A DNA stretch of 64,000 nt from Pseudisothecium myosuroides (lineage: Eukaryota; Streptophyta; Bryopsida; Hypnales; Lembophyllaceae). The position numbers and the translations under genes are program-made. Below are positions 36,990 through 48,956 of this stretch, piece by piece. The stretch is taken from contig OX637290.1 in the NCBI GenBank assembly GCA_951799445.1, forward strand, positions 5,272,501 through 5,336,500, given 5' to 3'. The notes under the pieces are model-generated. The model was given only the letters and a program-made list of their open reading frames with translations, was not told where the DNA came from and ran no database searches. How positions within the stretch are numbered: the stretch's first letter is position 1; each line of letters opens with the position of its first letter.

Positions 36990-38105
36990 AGAAATGGCCA
37001 TTTTGTTGACGATCATTATCAAAACCCATTAAGACAAAACTACCAATTTCAACAAGGTCCAAGTATCTTAAGTTACTAGATTTGACCAGGTGACATTAGC
37101 TTGTTATGACTGATGACTCATCACTAGTAAGAGAAGAAGCATGTGCTACGTGTCATTTGTTGTTGAAGCCACATCATCACACTTTGGCATAACAAGGTTG
37201 AATATTTTCGATAAGTCTTGGCGGGAAAGCATGATTGGGGGACTAATTAGGCAGTGCCAAGTTGCCATGTGGCAGGCAGACACTAAAAATGGCGATCCCA
37301 AAGTCCTGTTCCCAGTTCCACTTGGTTGCATCCGAAAACTGTAAGCATGTTTTTTTTGTTTTTTTTAATCATTTTGCAGTTGTCTCTTCAATACTCACAT
37401 CTTCAATACTCACTTTGTGATACTTGGTGATATCTATATGAAAATTAGGTAAAATTTGGCTCCTGGCCTACAAATATAATAGTGTTCTTGCTATTTTGAT
37501 TGAAAAAAACGAAAATTTGTTTTACAAGAAAAAATCAAAATTTTTTGGTTGTAGCCATTTGGTGAAAAACTGTGCATAAAAAACACACTAGCAAGTAAGT
37601 GCACACTTAGCTTACAACTACATGTGGAGTTTTAAGCAAGAAGGATTGGAATTGTGATGAAAAGTGACGATTTTTTGAAGACAACCATGAGGTTTGTATA
37701 CATGTCAAAAGGTATTAACCCTATAATGCTGTTGGAGACTATAAGTGTCCATTGGAAGACTTTGATTGGCTTTGGTGATTGTGTTTTTAACAATTTTCGT
37801 CCAATGATTTTTTTCCTAAGAGGGTGTTTCATTTAGGCTCCATCACAAGAGTGAACACCACACGTCACTGAAGTATTTTCTGAGTTGTTTTGAAGTAAGA
37901 GATGGTCCATTTTAGGTGTAAGGTAGAGCCCCCCATTACCGACCGAATTCTCATGTCAAATTCCTCTAGGATCCACTTCACCTCACACCATCACAAGATG
38001 ACCTGTGGCACTTTTTTTTTGTTTTATTACAAAAATGACTTATTTGATGCCAAATTTGACCTTCACGTATTGTAATTTGGATCAGGTGGACATGCAACAC
38101 AACGC
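36990..38105. other. Spacer with R3-related fragments
   Basis: At about 37915-38005, TAGGTGTAAGGTAGAGCCCC and the following text are complementary to R3-associated sequence near 57600-57700. The rest shows no gene. The frame at 37141-37344 has no recognised domain. Confidence 0.35.
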
Positions 38106-38437
38106 TAAGGTAACAGGTTTAGAAATCACCCACCTGAGAGCTGAAACTGAATTTTAGGGAGGTGAAACGTCTCGAAATATTTTTCGGTAAATTTTCCTTG
38201 AAAGACAAGAGGAATTGGCATCTAACCCAAGTCGTTTTATATTTTTTGGAACTTTCTAGAATTAGTCATGAAATTTTGAAGTTGAAGTGGCATAAGGCTC
38301 TAAAATCGCCCACCATCTAAAATGTACACTGTTTGTACATCGATGAAGGCTATGAAGTAGTTACATGTACAAGCAATGTACATTTGAATAGGGTGGGCAA
38401 TTTTAGAGCCTGTGCGATTTCAGAGCCTGTTACCTTA
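38106..38437. mobile_element. Terminal-inverted-repeat element, 332 bp
   Basis: The ends carry a perfect 12-base inverted repeat, TAAGGTAACAGG at 38106-38117 and its complement at 38426-38437. Inner pairing continues imperfectly: GGCTCTAAAATCGCCCACC near 38294 pairs with GGTGGGCAATTTTAGAGCC near 38393. A homologous copy lies at 57783-58030 (shared TTGAAATTTT-type core, GAATTAGTYATGAAATTTTG). Target duplication not established. Confidence 0.65.
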
Positions 38438-38679
38438 CTTCTGTTTCTTGCCAGAAGTCTGAGGTCTGGTTGCAAGACCTGGCCAGTCCACTTCGGGTCA
38501 AATACCGCCAATTCACCATGGTAGTAACAGACTGACGAAAATTGGCAGGGATGGCAGCCACATGGGAATAAATTCTACAGTACCAACTTGCCGGTCATTG
38601 CAAGTTTTGACTTCACAGAGAAACGGAATTCATGGTGTTTGGTGGTTTCTTCTGGAACCCCACCAAATTGCCACGGTGA

Positions 38680-40240
38680 CTGGCAAGTGAAAGGAGGTTC
38701 GAACGCACCAAAGCATGCGACATTTGGATATTGTACGCAAAAGTTAGGAAGGTTCAAATTTTTTTGGGTAGAGGTTCTAGAATCGTTTCTTCCACATAGG
38801 TACATATTGATTTTGGAGATGTACAGTAAGGTCTACTTCATTTACGAATTTTTGAAATCGCAGGGAAGGAAATTTCACATCTGCCAACTTTGATAGCCTC
38901 CCGAGGGCTCAAAAATTGGTCTTTGACCGTGAAATTTTTACCACAACATCATCTTTAAATTAATTATATGTGTGTCAAATTTCAAGGCCAAATGATTTAC
39001 ACAGAAAAAGATATTCAAAATCTACCAACATGTGTAGCCGTGAGAAAAATTTCACTACTACTAACTCTGACACCCTCCCAAGGATTGAAAGTTTTTTTTT
39101 GCTATGAAATATTTGTCATAGGACCATCTATATGTTGAATACATGTGTAAAAAGTTTCAATTCCAAAAGACCCCCACAAAAATAGATATTCAAAGTCTAC
39201 CAACATGTAGTTGTGAAAAACAATTTCACTATTACCAACTTTGACACTATCCCAAGGGTTGAAAACTTGTTTATTTACCATGAAATTTTTGTGATGAAAT
39301 CATCTCTATGTTAATAACTTGTGTGCCAAATTTCAAGTTCAAAAGATTCACACAAAAAAAAAATGTTAATTCTACCAACATGTATAGTTGTTCTCACAAT
39401 TACACATGTTGGTAGAATTAGAATATCTTTTTTTCGGTAAATCTTTTGACCTTGAAATTTGGCATAAATTTTATCAATATAGAGATGATCTCATGCCAAA
39501 AATTTCATAGTAAAATGTTTTTTTTTTCAGCCCTTGAGATAGTGTCAAATTTGGTAGTAGTGAAATTTTTCTCACAACTATACACATTGGTAGAACTAGC
39601 ATATTTTTTTTTGTGTGAATCTTTTGAACTTGAAATTTCTCACACATGTTATTAACATAGAGATGATTTCATCACAAAAATTTCATGGTAAATAAACAAG
39701 TTTTCAACCCTGGGGATAGTATCAAAGTTGGTAGTAGTGAAATTGTTTCTCACAACTACACATGTTGGTAGATTTTGAATATCTATTTTTGTGGGGGTCT
39801 TTTGGAATTGAAACTTTTTACACATGTATCAACATGAAACTTTATCAACATATAGACGATCCTATGACAAATATTTCATAGCAAAAGAAAAAAATTTCAA
39901 TCCTTGGGAGGGTGTCAAAGTTAGTAGTAGTGGAATTTTTCTCACGGCTACACATGTTGGTAGATTTCAAATATCTTTTTTTGTGTAAATTATTTGGCCT
40001 TGAAATTTGGCACACATATAATTAACTTAAAGATGATGTTGTGGTAAAAATTTAATGTTCAAAGACCAATTTTTGAGCCCTCAAGAGGTTGTCAAAGTTG
40101 GCAGATGTGAAATTTCCTTCCCTACAATTTCAAAAATTTCGTAAATGAAGTAGACCTTACTGTACACAGAGTGATGATGGCGGTTTGGGGTCAGTGGTGC
40201 ATTTTTGGGTATCCACCTTAAAGCATCTTTAGTTGGGGTT
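38680..40240. mobile_element. Family R3 sequence surrounding a long foldback
   Basis: Internal R3 text runs from about 38680 (GTGAAAGGAGGTTCGAACGC) to 38820. The right R3 end reads TGATGATGGCGGTTTGGGG then GCATTTTTGGGTATCCACC near 40171-40220. The foldback at 38821-40165 lies between these two pieces, where other R3 copies have only a short junction (GAGATGTACCCAAAGTGATG). The left R3 terminus was not found. Confidence 0.5.
38821..40165. mobile_element. Long foldback of 1345 bp built from inverted tandem units
   Basis: The left arm starts GTACAGTAAGGTCTACTTCA and the right arm ends with its complement. Each arm consists of tandem units of about 170 bp with the order: TTTCACTACTACCAACTTTG, TCCCAAGGRTTGAAA, GTGAAATTTTTGT-type, CAAATTTCAAGGCCAAAAG-type, CTACCAACATGTGTAG. 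The left arm has three units (from about 38870, 39045 and 39220). The right arm has four, so one unit near 39413-39555 remains unpaired beside the turn. Arm divergence is modest and greatest near the centre. No open frame. A transcript would form a hairpin of roughly 600 paired bases. Confidence 0.88.
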
Positions 40241-42570
40241 CAATACTAAAGCCCTACGCCAATGTTTGGAGGGCATAATAGTGAGTTCAATACTTAAGAG
40301 GCAATCAACCATTGTAGAGCCTCAACCTGTGTAGGCCATTGATTTTCCAACATGTTTCACCACTAAGGTGAAAACACTCAAAATACTTCTTATACCCATT
40401 CCTAATAAGTAGACTTCTATTGAAACTGTCCCCCCAAGTGCAATTAACGCATTAAAGACTAGTCGATTACTTTGTAGTCTAAATTGCCACTTTTTGATTG
40501 GTGAATATGGATAGGGATAAAAGGGGTTGGATGTGGGAAATTTGGAACCAAATGCATTGGGCCAAAAATGAGAACAATATGTATTGGCATGTGATAATAG
40601 GATTGAAAAAACTAATGCCATGCGAGTTGTAAATACGACAATCAATGTGGAAAGATGGCTATAACCGAGAAAAACAGAGTACGTTGTACGCGTTGACAGT
40701 GCATTCAATGTTCACATGGCGGCTTGGTAGGAACTAAGAACTCTATCTGGGAACTAATAAGTTTTTGTTGGCTGTCTGTTGTCGTGCCACCTACTAACTA
40801 CCGTATGCATAGGGCAGTTTTGGCACTTTCGTGACGAAATAGTTTACTTTTTCTAATTCGACAATTTGGCACCTTCATTTAGATTTCTTGACTTTGGGCA
40901 CTTTGCTGTTTTTAATTTTTCAACTTCTAATTTATTCAATTCTGCTCCTAATTTTGGATTGATTCTTTCTATTGATGCGTGAATGTGTTCTTTTTTCTAA
41001 ATTTTCTCAAGAATACCCAAATTGAATGATCTAGAGTTGAAAGAATATGTCCCAAAAAATACATACTTTGAAGTTTTAATTTGTAATAAACAAAAAATAA
41101 AAATTATTAAAAAAAACTAAAAATTGGCCATTTGGGAGGACTTCCTAGTGATGGGTTTCAACTAAAAAAATGAGGTCAAAGCCATTTCTATTGTTCACAA
41201 CTACGCGCGCAAGGGAGGCCTCTTTGCACAGACGTGGAGGACATAAAATAATGTATTTTAAGATGCCCTTTGGTAGGAACATGTCTGCCTACTATAGAAA
41301 TGTACCATAGAAATTTCAACTGAAAATCATTAATTTGAACCACTCAATAGTATTCAAAACCTCTAAACTTGAAAGTGTGACAAATTAGAGAAATTGAACT
41401 TTAAATATTAAACAGTATTTTAATTTTTTTGAAAAATAAGGGATATAATTACAATCAAGATATCTAGAAATAGTTTTTTTGTTTTTGGCATTGGGATCTT
41501 AATTCAAAAGTTATAATACAAAACAACCTGGTCTTACTAAAGTGTGACAAAAATTGACCAGTCTTTCATGCAATCACCCCTATATTCATCCTTTTGGATG
41601 CTAATAGGCGTTTGCTAATCTACTAAAGTCTTGTAATGATAGTCAAAAAGTATTACCCATGTAAGATGCTTTTACAAATTTGTTACACTTTTGCAATGAT
41701 AGTCCAAAAATGATACCCAAACTTTGTAGCACTTACATTATTTGGCTATTTTAAATTGATTCCAATAGTCACTATATTAGGATGGCAAAGAGTGAATTGG
41801 ATGTAGTATTAGACACCTTAGTTAGATTAAGGTCGCTTTTGGGCTATGGTATTCTAGCACTTTTGTATTAAGGGCTACTTCAATTGTCATTTGGCATCTC
41901 AAGTAATGGTAGTGAATGCCTAGGGACTCAGTTTAGGTGAATCTGTGAAATGAATTAGATTCACTTTATTAAGCCCATTGTTAACATTGAGTGCAAACAT
42001 GCTTCATGGTAATTGCATCTAAAATTGACATGTGGCACAATGTACATGTAGGAAAAAATGATGAAGAAGAATTGGGCATTACAAATGCTTATGAATTAAA
42101 ATGAAAGAAATTGCATAAATTTAAGAAGGCGCAATGATTTTCAAAGGTAAGGGTTAGAATGGTTTCACTAAATCCAAAATCCATTTGATGCATTCTAAGA
42201 AATTTATTCATTCTATTATAATTTGCTGAAGGTAGTAATAAATAAGAATTAAACTTTACCAAAAATAGTCCTCTTACAAAGATGCCACCTCAAGTCCTCA
42301 ACATTACTGTAAATGGATCCAATCATTATCCAAAATGATCTCCAACTTCACTTTGTTGTTGTCTTTCTCCTATCCATTGGTTTAGATATGTTTTTTTAAT
42401 GTGCTTTTTCTATTAAAAAACAACAATAAATTTTAGACGTAATTATCTTGGCAATAAGAAAATCAATTTGATTTCATAATTACTAGACTTTATAGTATCT
42501 ATTTTGAATAGATTTAGAATCTATATTTTTCAAAATTCATGTTTATTTACACAATGTCTAATAGTTATAT
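40240..42570. other. AT-rich gene-free stretch
   Basis: The longest frame (minus, 40322-40708, 128 codons) has no domain, signal or splice context. No RNA gene or repeat border could be supported. Confidence 0.5.
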
Positions 42571-42576
42571 ACATTA

Positions 42577-42862
42577 GAGGAGATTTGGGGGTCCAAGAGA
42601 CTATTTCGGGGTTGCTCCCCTGCTATGAAACAGTGCAGTCATGTCAGAATATTAAAATAATTAAAAAATTAAAACAAAATTAAAATAATAAATAATAAAA
42701 TTAAAAACATTTAAATAATAATAATTTTTTATTTAAAAAATTAAAAAATTAATTAAATATTAATTTTTGATGTGGCAGTCTCTTGGCCACATCAAATTAC
42801 AATTTCTAGGCCGTTCCCACAGCCTGGGAACTCGCAATCTCTTGGACCCCTCAAATCTCCTC
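42577..42862. mobile_element. MITE with AT-rich core, 286 bp, TA target duplication
   Basis: Inverted ends are GAGGAGATTTGGGGGTCCAA on the left and the complement of GAGGAGATTTGAGGGGTCC on the right, with TA at 42575-42576 and 42863-42864. The core is almost pure A and T, followed by a small inner palindrome (TGATGTGGCAG...CTTGGCCACATCA). The 62540-62845 element has the same design. TA duplication would fit Tc1/mariner-type mobilisation. Confidence 0.75.
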
Positions 42863-42869
42863 TATAGCA

Positions 42870-45600
42870 AAAAAATAATCTCAAAACTCCTTTAAAGTGT
42901 TGATAAGACTCAAGAGATAGAAATCTAGTTTATTAAATAATAGAAACAATGCAAACATGCATATTTGGACAATTTTTGGTGTAATTATCTTGTATCAAAA
43001 CAATCTTAAAGAAATTGAAAGAAGATGCATGGTTTTAGTGATTTTAAATACACTTTATACTATAGTTGGCTTTTAATGAACTCAAATTAATTTCTAAAGA
43101 TGGTATATTTGCAAGCAAGGAGGTGTATTTGAGTCTTTCAATGACCAAATCTGAATTTCCTTGCGTCAATATCATGTACTTTTTGGGTGTTCTTTCAATG
43201 ATAGTTTTATGAAATTATAATTTTATATGTTCAAAAATTTAAATTTTTAACTACTATTTATAGAATGTGGTGGACATGCCTTTGGGTGTAGGATAGAGGG
43301 ACCTAATTCTATTTTCACTCCTATTTTTATTTTTCAAAATAATGCATTTAAAGCGTTCCTTTGATGTTCCTTTCTAATCCCAAATTCAAATGCATTGACC
43401 AATCAAATTCTTATTTTTGAATCACATATAAACATCCTACAAGGTTAGTTAAACCCTAATTATCGGATTGACTATACATGGTTGCTCCAAAATTTCAGGC
43501 TCATTTTGGTGTGGGCAATTAAATTCCTTTGACTGTTTTAAAAAAATTACAAGCAATCTTGAAAACTTTTATTTTTTACTGAAAAAAATAATTAATTGAT
43601 TTTTGAGAGGTCCTCAAAGGCATATATGTACCATTAGTGGAAGAGTAAAGCTTGCCAATTTCAGTTAATTTGAGATCTAAAAAATTGCACTTATCCATTT
43701 GCTTTGAAAATGTTTCTAATGAAAAGAGTAAAATGTGTTCATGATTTTCACTATTGAAAATTTAAACATTCAACTGATGATTTGGAGTTATTTGCAATTT
43801 CTATTTATATAAAAAAAATTACATTTCAACAATTGCAAGGTGGATTGTATAATGAGTTTGATAGCCCTTCATTTGAACTTCAGGTTTTTGGAACTGCATT
43901 TTAGCGTGCTAACACAACTTTTAGTTGTTCATGTCACCTCCAATCCCAAAAAACTATTATATGCAAATTTCTCAAACAATTATAGAGAGAGGTAGCATAT
44001 TAGAAATAGAATAAGTACATTTCTCTTGTTACAATTTCATAACTCTTATGCAATTTTGCACTCAAAATTGGTATACACACTAATAAACAAGCTCTTTAAA
44101 CATATATACGGTTAGATTCTTTTTTTAAAAAATTTGCTTCACTGAGGATAATTATTAGCCCATGCTCTTTTTTCATGGGAAAAACACACTTGGAAAGCCG
44201 GCTTGGTCACTTAACAATTAAAAAGATCAAAAATTTGCAACAATTCAAGTTTGTTTTTTTGTATATCTTTATAATTAAGTTGTTTTTGTTTTTAAATTAA
44301 AAAATTCTTTTCCAACTATCCCCATTCTAATAGCTTCAAATGCAGGGGTACATATTGGAGTTTTTAATAAATATTTTGAGGTGGGGATGATTATAGAACA
44401 CACTAACTCCAACTTCAAAATTTTATAATTAATTCAATGAGAATATCCAAATACCAATCAAAGTGGTTTAGATACAAATGCCTTTTGCTTTTCAAGAGAT
44501 ATTTGAAAATACCCATTAAGTAGAGATAAGTTTAGTTTTTAGTTTGACAATGACAAAATGGTATATAATAAATCCTAAACCCTAAAAATAATTTGATTGA
44601 AAAATGTTTTGAAGTGTGAAATTCCTTCAATAAAAGTCCAAAGTCATTGCTTCAAATAGACAACCCCATTTTAGTTACATATTTTTTGTTAAGCTGGGTG
44701 GATTGTTCTAAAACCAATTATGGACCAAAGTCATTGCTTCAAATAGACAACTCCATTTTTCAAATAGACAATCCAATTTTAGTTACATTTTTTTGTTAAG
44801 GTGGATTATTCTAAAACCAATTGTGGATCCATTGCTCTTAAAATATACTAATTGCATTCATTATAAAGCGTCAATTAACCCTTTAAAGGCCATGAAAGCA
44901 GATTTTGAACAATGAATGGAAATACATCCCAAACTCACTGAATTGCATTTTTTCATCCATCAATTCTTTTTGGAGATTCTTAAATTTGTTCTTTAACATT
45001 TGTATGTATAAATTATGAAGATTTTGCTTTGCAAATATTCTATAATTTAAAGGGTATTGGTAGGTCTAGCCTCAAAAAGTAACCTTTTGAGTTTAAAAAT
45101 GACCCTTCAAAAACAACTGCAATCAAAAAATAAAATAAAAATCTTTAAAAATCACTATGAAAAAAACTTAAAATTTTGAACTTATAGTAAAAAATTCTCG
45201 TAAAAATCATAAATATTCAATCTACAATTGATTTTAGAAGGAATTTTCAATTTCTAGCTTCAACAATTTTATTGTAAAATATTAGTTTTTGCATTCGTTG
45301 ATCTAACTATATGGATGGGATCTATAAATCATATTTTAAAACTATTGTTTGAGAATCATCATTATATAATAGATCTTCACAATTTTGGAAATCTGGACAA
45401 TTAGTTGGTCCTTCAGAAGTTAAGAAATGTCCACAATGTTGAAAATTTCTTGGATTTTGACAAAATTTGATTAGTGTTGGTTTAATATCAATCTAATTTA
45501 TTTTATACAATGTTGAATATTTTTGTAACCCAATGCTTTTTTAGCAATATTTCACTAAAAAAAAGAAATACAATTTTTTTGGAAGGAATATTAGACAACC
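42870..45600. other. AT-rich gene-free stretch with one tandem duplication
   Basis: No gene or RNA is supported. At 44639-44825 a segment of about 90 bp is tandemly duplicated: CAAAGTCATTGCTTCAAATA begins both copies and CTAAAACCAATTRTGGA ends them. The second copy has an extra inner CAAATAGACAA repeat. Confidence 0.5.
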
Positions 45601-45813
45601 TATTCCCCCATTTTTAATGGATGAAATTTGTTGAACTGCTACATATTCTCAGGATAATATCACTCTTTTGGGGATGAATGTACACTCTTTTGCCGATGAT
45701 TAACTTAAACTCCATCCGGACACATTCTTTATTCTTCATCCATCTACTGTTATAGAGATAAACAGCTTCATCTTTCCTTGCTTCCGTGCACAACCCAAAA
45801 GAAAACGCAGGGC

Positions 45814-46261
45814 CACAACCGGGTCGCAGTAGTTCAGCAATGCCGGCGGATTCGTAACGGACGTGACGAACGGCAGGCCGCCAGACAAAACAACCGACGG
45901 TCGCCAGACTGATCCAAGATTCCAAGCGATTGGCATGCACGCATGAGAGTGCAATCTACGAAACCCTCACAAAATCAAGCTTCTGCCCGCACTCCAATGT
46001 TGCTGCTCAGACACGCTCGATCTTACAATTGCCGAAGAAGTATCTTAATTTGCAGGCAGGTTTGCATGGAGTTCTGGCAGGAAACTCAACTCCGTCGTCA
46101 TCTCAGCCGCAGCCGGAGCCGGAGCCGGCCGCGCACTACTTCGCCTCGCGCGGCTGCCGCGGGCCTCCTAGCTGCGCATGGACCTGTTTGTAGGCCTGGA
46201 CATGCATGGGTTTGGGTCCGACTTGATCGAGCTCATTTTGCATTCAACTGGTGTGTGAGAG
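45814..46261 (+). pseudogene. Degraded copy of the exon-1 region found at 48498-48956
   Basis: From CACAACCGGGTCGCAG onward this segment is similar to the second copy 2.7 kb to the right, through the ATG at 46076 and up to a donor-like GTGAGTT at about 46262. Shared blocks include CAATCTACGAAACCC, AATCAAGCTTCTGCCC and CGCGCACTACTTCGCCTCGC. Relative to the 48768 exon it has extra bases after GAAACTC that shift the reading frame, so the Ala-rich stretch (HYFASR) falls out of frame with its ATG. The homologous frame from 45930 stops at 46193. I read it as a partial, dead duplicate. Its left boundary is at 45814. Confidence 0.6.
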
Positions 46262-46673
46262 GTGAGTTGGTTGCGTCAGAGGCGCTCCCTTTCTGAGACC
46301 CATTCCCTTCATAAACCTGATGAGGGTGTAGCCCATCCACAAAATCAAAATTAGCAGCATTCCTAAGAATGAACAGTTCATCAGAGACCGCAATAATGGA
46401 AAACAATAATGCAAACTTGTTTTATGTTTTTTTTAACAAATGGACAGTTTCCAATGATAAATAGGAAAAAGTACATCGAACCAAGGGAACCAGTTCCCGG
46501 CGACAATTTTTTAATTTTCAGACAGCAATTCTCAACACCAAATGAAGAAAACTGATAAAAAGAGACTCTCAGGAGAATCTCCCCATTTTGGGCTGGACTA
46601 GTTTCCAAGAGATCGAAAGGTGATGCCGTCAGATTGGAGCCACGTATCGAACCGTCTGAGGAATGTGTCAACT

Positions 46674-47290
46674 TTGGTGGGTATAGTTTGCACAGCTTTG
46701 AGCACAGTTGGCTTTGAGCCAGGCTATCCGGGCATGATCAGTAAAAGCCTCCCAACGTAGCTGTTCGATTTTGTGGGAGGGGCCACGGGAAATTGTTGAA
46801 ACAGATAGCATTCCTGTCAAGCCAGGATATATCCAGATGACGGATCCTCGAAAGAGGGACCACAGAAGTGCCCTTGTTCAGTTTAATCACCGTGGTAACT
46901 TTGAGCCTAGTACACATCGCTGCCACGTGAGATCAGGCCACCGGTCACTGGCAGTCGGGATTTCCGGGCAAGGCCATGTAGAGCACGGAGAGAGCAAAGT
47001 GCCAAGCATGTCTTGTCTTCTCGCAACGATGGAATCGGTGTAAAATGGTCTCTTCAAGTCCATCTTGATAGCTAGTACACAACATAGGAATGTTCGGATT
47101 GGCAATCTGGCGCCAACTACAGATGGACGGCAACAGCACAATATGACAAACAGACCACAAGAAACCGGCTTCTTTTTGAGGTCGGGATTTATTCCATACC
47201 TCACACCATCTTGGACGAAAATTATCACCAACCGCACCGTGCCATTTTGCCGCGACTGATTTGGTAAGGGTGGAGTGGTTAGTCAGCATT
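46674..47290 (-). mobile_element. LINE tail, zf-RVT region, minus strand, decayed
   Basis: Reading leftwards, one frame gives ANPNIPMLCTSYQDGLEETI then LHRFHRCEKTRHAWHFALS, matching the zinc-finger C-terminal region of plant LINE reverse transcriptases (C-x-x-C-like, EET-x-LH-x-F-x-x-C, A-x-x-W). Further left, shifted frames give the RNAICFNNFPWP motif and WEAFTDHARIAWLKANC. These are the counterpart of WTLWIQRNDQVFNN and WRGFIDYGRTKWANA in the 6477-7208 copy. At least two frame changes are needed, so it is dead. Left of 46674, weaker gene-like DNA continues to about 46380. Confidence 0.65.
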
Positions 47291-47358
47291 GAACGCCCTT
47301 TCTTGGTGGTGTAAGGGACTGAATCAGGCCATGTCCACCTACCGGGTCGAAGAACAAA

Positions 47359-47681
47359 TCAGCGACAATTCCCACGTATAATTGAGGGCCAGTACGAGAT
47401 GCAAACTTGTTCTTCTGTAACCGATTCATACCACCACTTGGAAATAAGTAAAGAGCCCGCTGCGAGAGTAAAGGGTAGCTGGTCTCCAATTTGCAAGATG
47501 TCATGCGCCACAAACTTTGGCCAACCATCTCGAAATTCCAGGCTGTGGTTTTCTTTGCCAGGTTCAATCTCAATTCCGCACTTCCCTTTACCAGGTCCCT
47601 CCAGAGTGATCGACTGCTGGACCAATATTTGCGATAGAAGTCTTCACGAACGAAGCTGGCATTTGCTGATGTCATAGTAGT
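47359..47681 (-). pseudogene. Frameshifted plant B3 DNA-binding domain
   Basis: A frame at the right edge reads ASFVREDFYRKY, the start of a B3 fold. A second frame shifted by one base continues LVQQSITLEGPGKGKCGIEI, LEFRDGWPKFVAHDILQIGD and QLPFTLAAGSLLIS. The order FV, ITL-x-GP, F-x-DGW-x-x-FV, L-x-x-GD is that of B3 domains of the REM/ABI3/VRN1 superfamily, which bind DNA in plant nuclei. One frameshift at about 47625 separates the halves, and no other B3-gene parts (start, second domain) are seen. It could be a pseudogene or a retained exon fragment; an intron or sequence error at the shift cannot be excluded. A LINE tail begins 70 bases further along the same strand. Confidence 0.6.
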
Positions 47682-48088
47682 ACTTAGTGGGAGTCAGAAA
47701 CATGAGAATGGATACATTAACCTCTGGGGAAAGTATCCAGAATCCAACCAAACAACTATACAAATGAACACTTGAGCCTGGCGGGATAAGCAAGACTATA
47801 TTTCTGTACTATTGCTCATGAAAACTTCCACTCTACAACTCAGAGTCGGCTACTATCTCGCATCTCTCACTCGTTTCAGTCAATTATAACTTCCTCCAAT
47901 TGCATATACATTCATCGCTGGACGCAGTTCCATGGCATTGAAGGACAACTTATGACTCAACAAAGAAAACTCAGCTTAATTATCAGCGCAGACGACATGG
48001 CGCTCGAGCTCCGATTCCTCTTCAGAGAAGACGGAGAAATCTCAGTTGGCAGATTCTTCTTCGGGTGAAGAAGAACTCTTTTTCGGGC

Positions 48089-48159
48089 CCAGAGGCGTCG
48101 GTTGGAGAGAGTTTCTCCTTAAGTACCGACCCAGAGGCGTCGGTTGGAGAGAGTTTCTC
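48089..48159 (+). repeat. Tandem duplication of a 42 bp unit
   Basis: CCAGAGGCGTCGGTTGGAGA and the following GAGTTTCTC occur twice, starting at 48089 and 48131, separated by a short TTAAGTACCGACC-type link. It lies in the GC-richer DNA upstream of the exon at 48768. Confidence 0.75.
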
Positions 48160-48767
48160 TTCGGGATCCTCACCCGCATCCCCGGTCGTGCAGCCTCACA
48201 CAGTTTGCCATGCACACAGAACAAGCCTTCTCCTTCATGACATGCGTTGCGCACAACAAACTTCCCCTCTGAGCCTGCGATTCCTGCGATTCAATTTCAA
48301 CCAAATTTTCACAAACTTCAATCCGAACGTCCTTCAAGACAAGAGGACATAATCAGGGTTCCGAACCAGGAGTGCCAAATGTTGCACGCGGTATTCTGGC
48401 TAACTTTCAAAAGTTCCCGTCCCCTACATTGGGAGTGTAAGGGTCTCCCAACGGAGCTTATAAAAATAAAATAAAAACTGCTCTCACCATGGCAGTTCAC
48501 AACCGGGTCGCAGTCGTTCATCAAGTGACGGCAATGCCGGCGGATTCCAGAGCGTCGTAACGGACGTGACGAACGGCAAGCTGCCAGACAAACCAACCGA
48601 CGGTAGCCGGACTGATCCAAGCGATTGGCATGCACGCGTGACAGTGCAATCTACGAAACCCCACAAAAAATCAAGCTTCTGCCCAATTCCGCATTCTAAT
48701 GCTGCTGCTCAGACACTCTCGAACTTGCAATTGCCGAAGAAGTTTCTTTCCAAGCAGGCTCGCATGC

Positions 48768-48956
48768 ATGGAGAAGTTGCAGGAAACTCCGTCGTCGTCG
48801 CAACCGCAGACGCAGCCGGATCCAGCCGCGCAAGCTGCCGCCGCGGCGCACTACTTTGCCTCGCGCGCGGCGGCCGCGGCTGCTGCCGGCCTCCTGCGCT
48901 CGGACAGAGAGCATCTGTCCGACTTGGAGCACAAGCTCCTGCAAGCGCGCCAACGG
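48768..48956 (+). CDS. First exon of an unidentified gene, Ala-rich then coiled-coil-like
   Basis: ATG at 48768 opens 63 codons ending at a strong donor (CAACGG then GTGAGT at 48957, phase 0). The peptide begins MEKLQETPSSSQPQTQPDPA, continues with an Ala-rich stretch around HYFASR, and ends LLRSDREHLSDLEHKLLQAR, an amphipathic charged helix suggesting a coiled coil. The family is not recognised. The frame is intact, unlike its duplicate at 45814-46261. Upstream GC-rich DNA with tandem repeats (48000-48500) may be the promoter. Downstream exons are uncertain: candidates are listed at 50667 and 50998. A long multi-stopped frame at 49310-49670 on the same strand may be decayed exon sequence. 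Confidence 0.4.

Noticed and set aside
40322..40708. Minus-strand frame of 128 codons
   Set aside because: No domain, no splice context, no GC change, hydrophobic content typical of AT-rich DNA; judged a chance frame.
45614..45954. Minus-strand frames overlapping the left exon-1 duplicate
   Set aside because: They lie antisense to the duplicated leader region, and the equivalent frames at 48318-48635 are not conserved in sequence or length.
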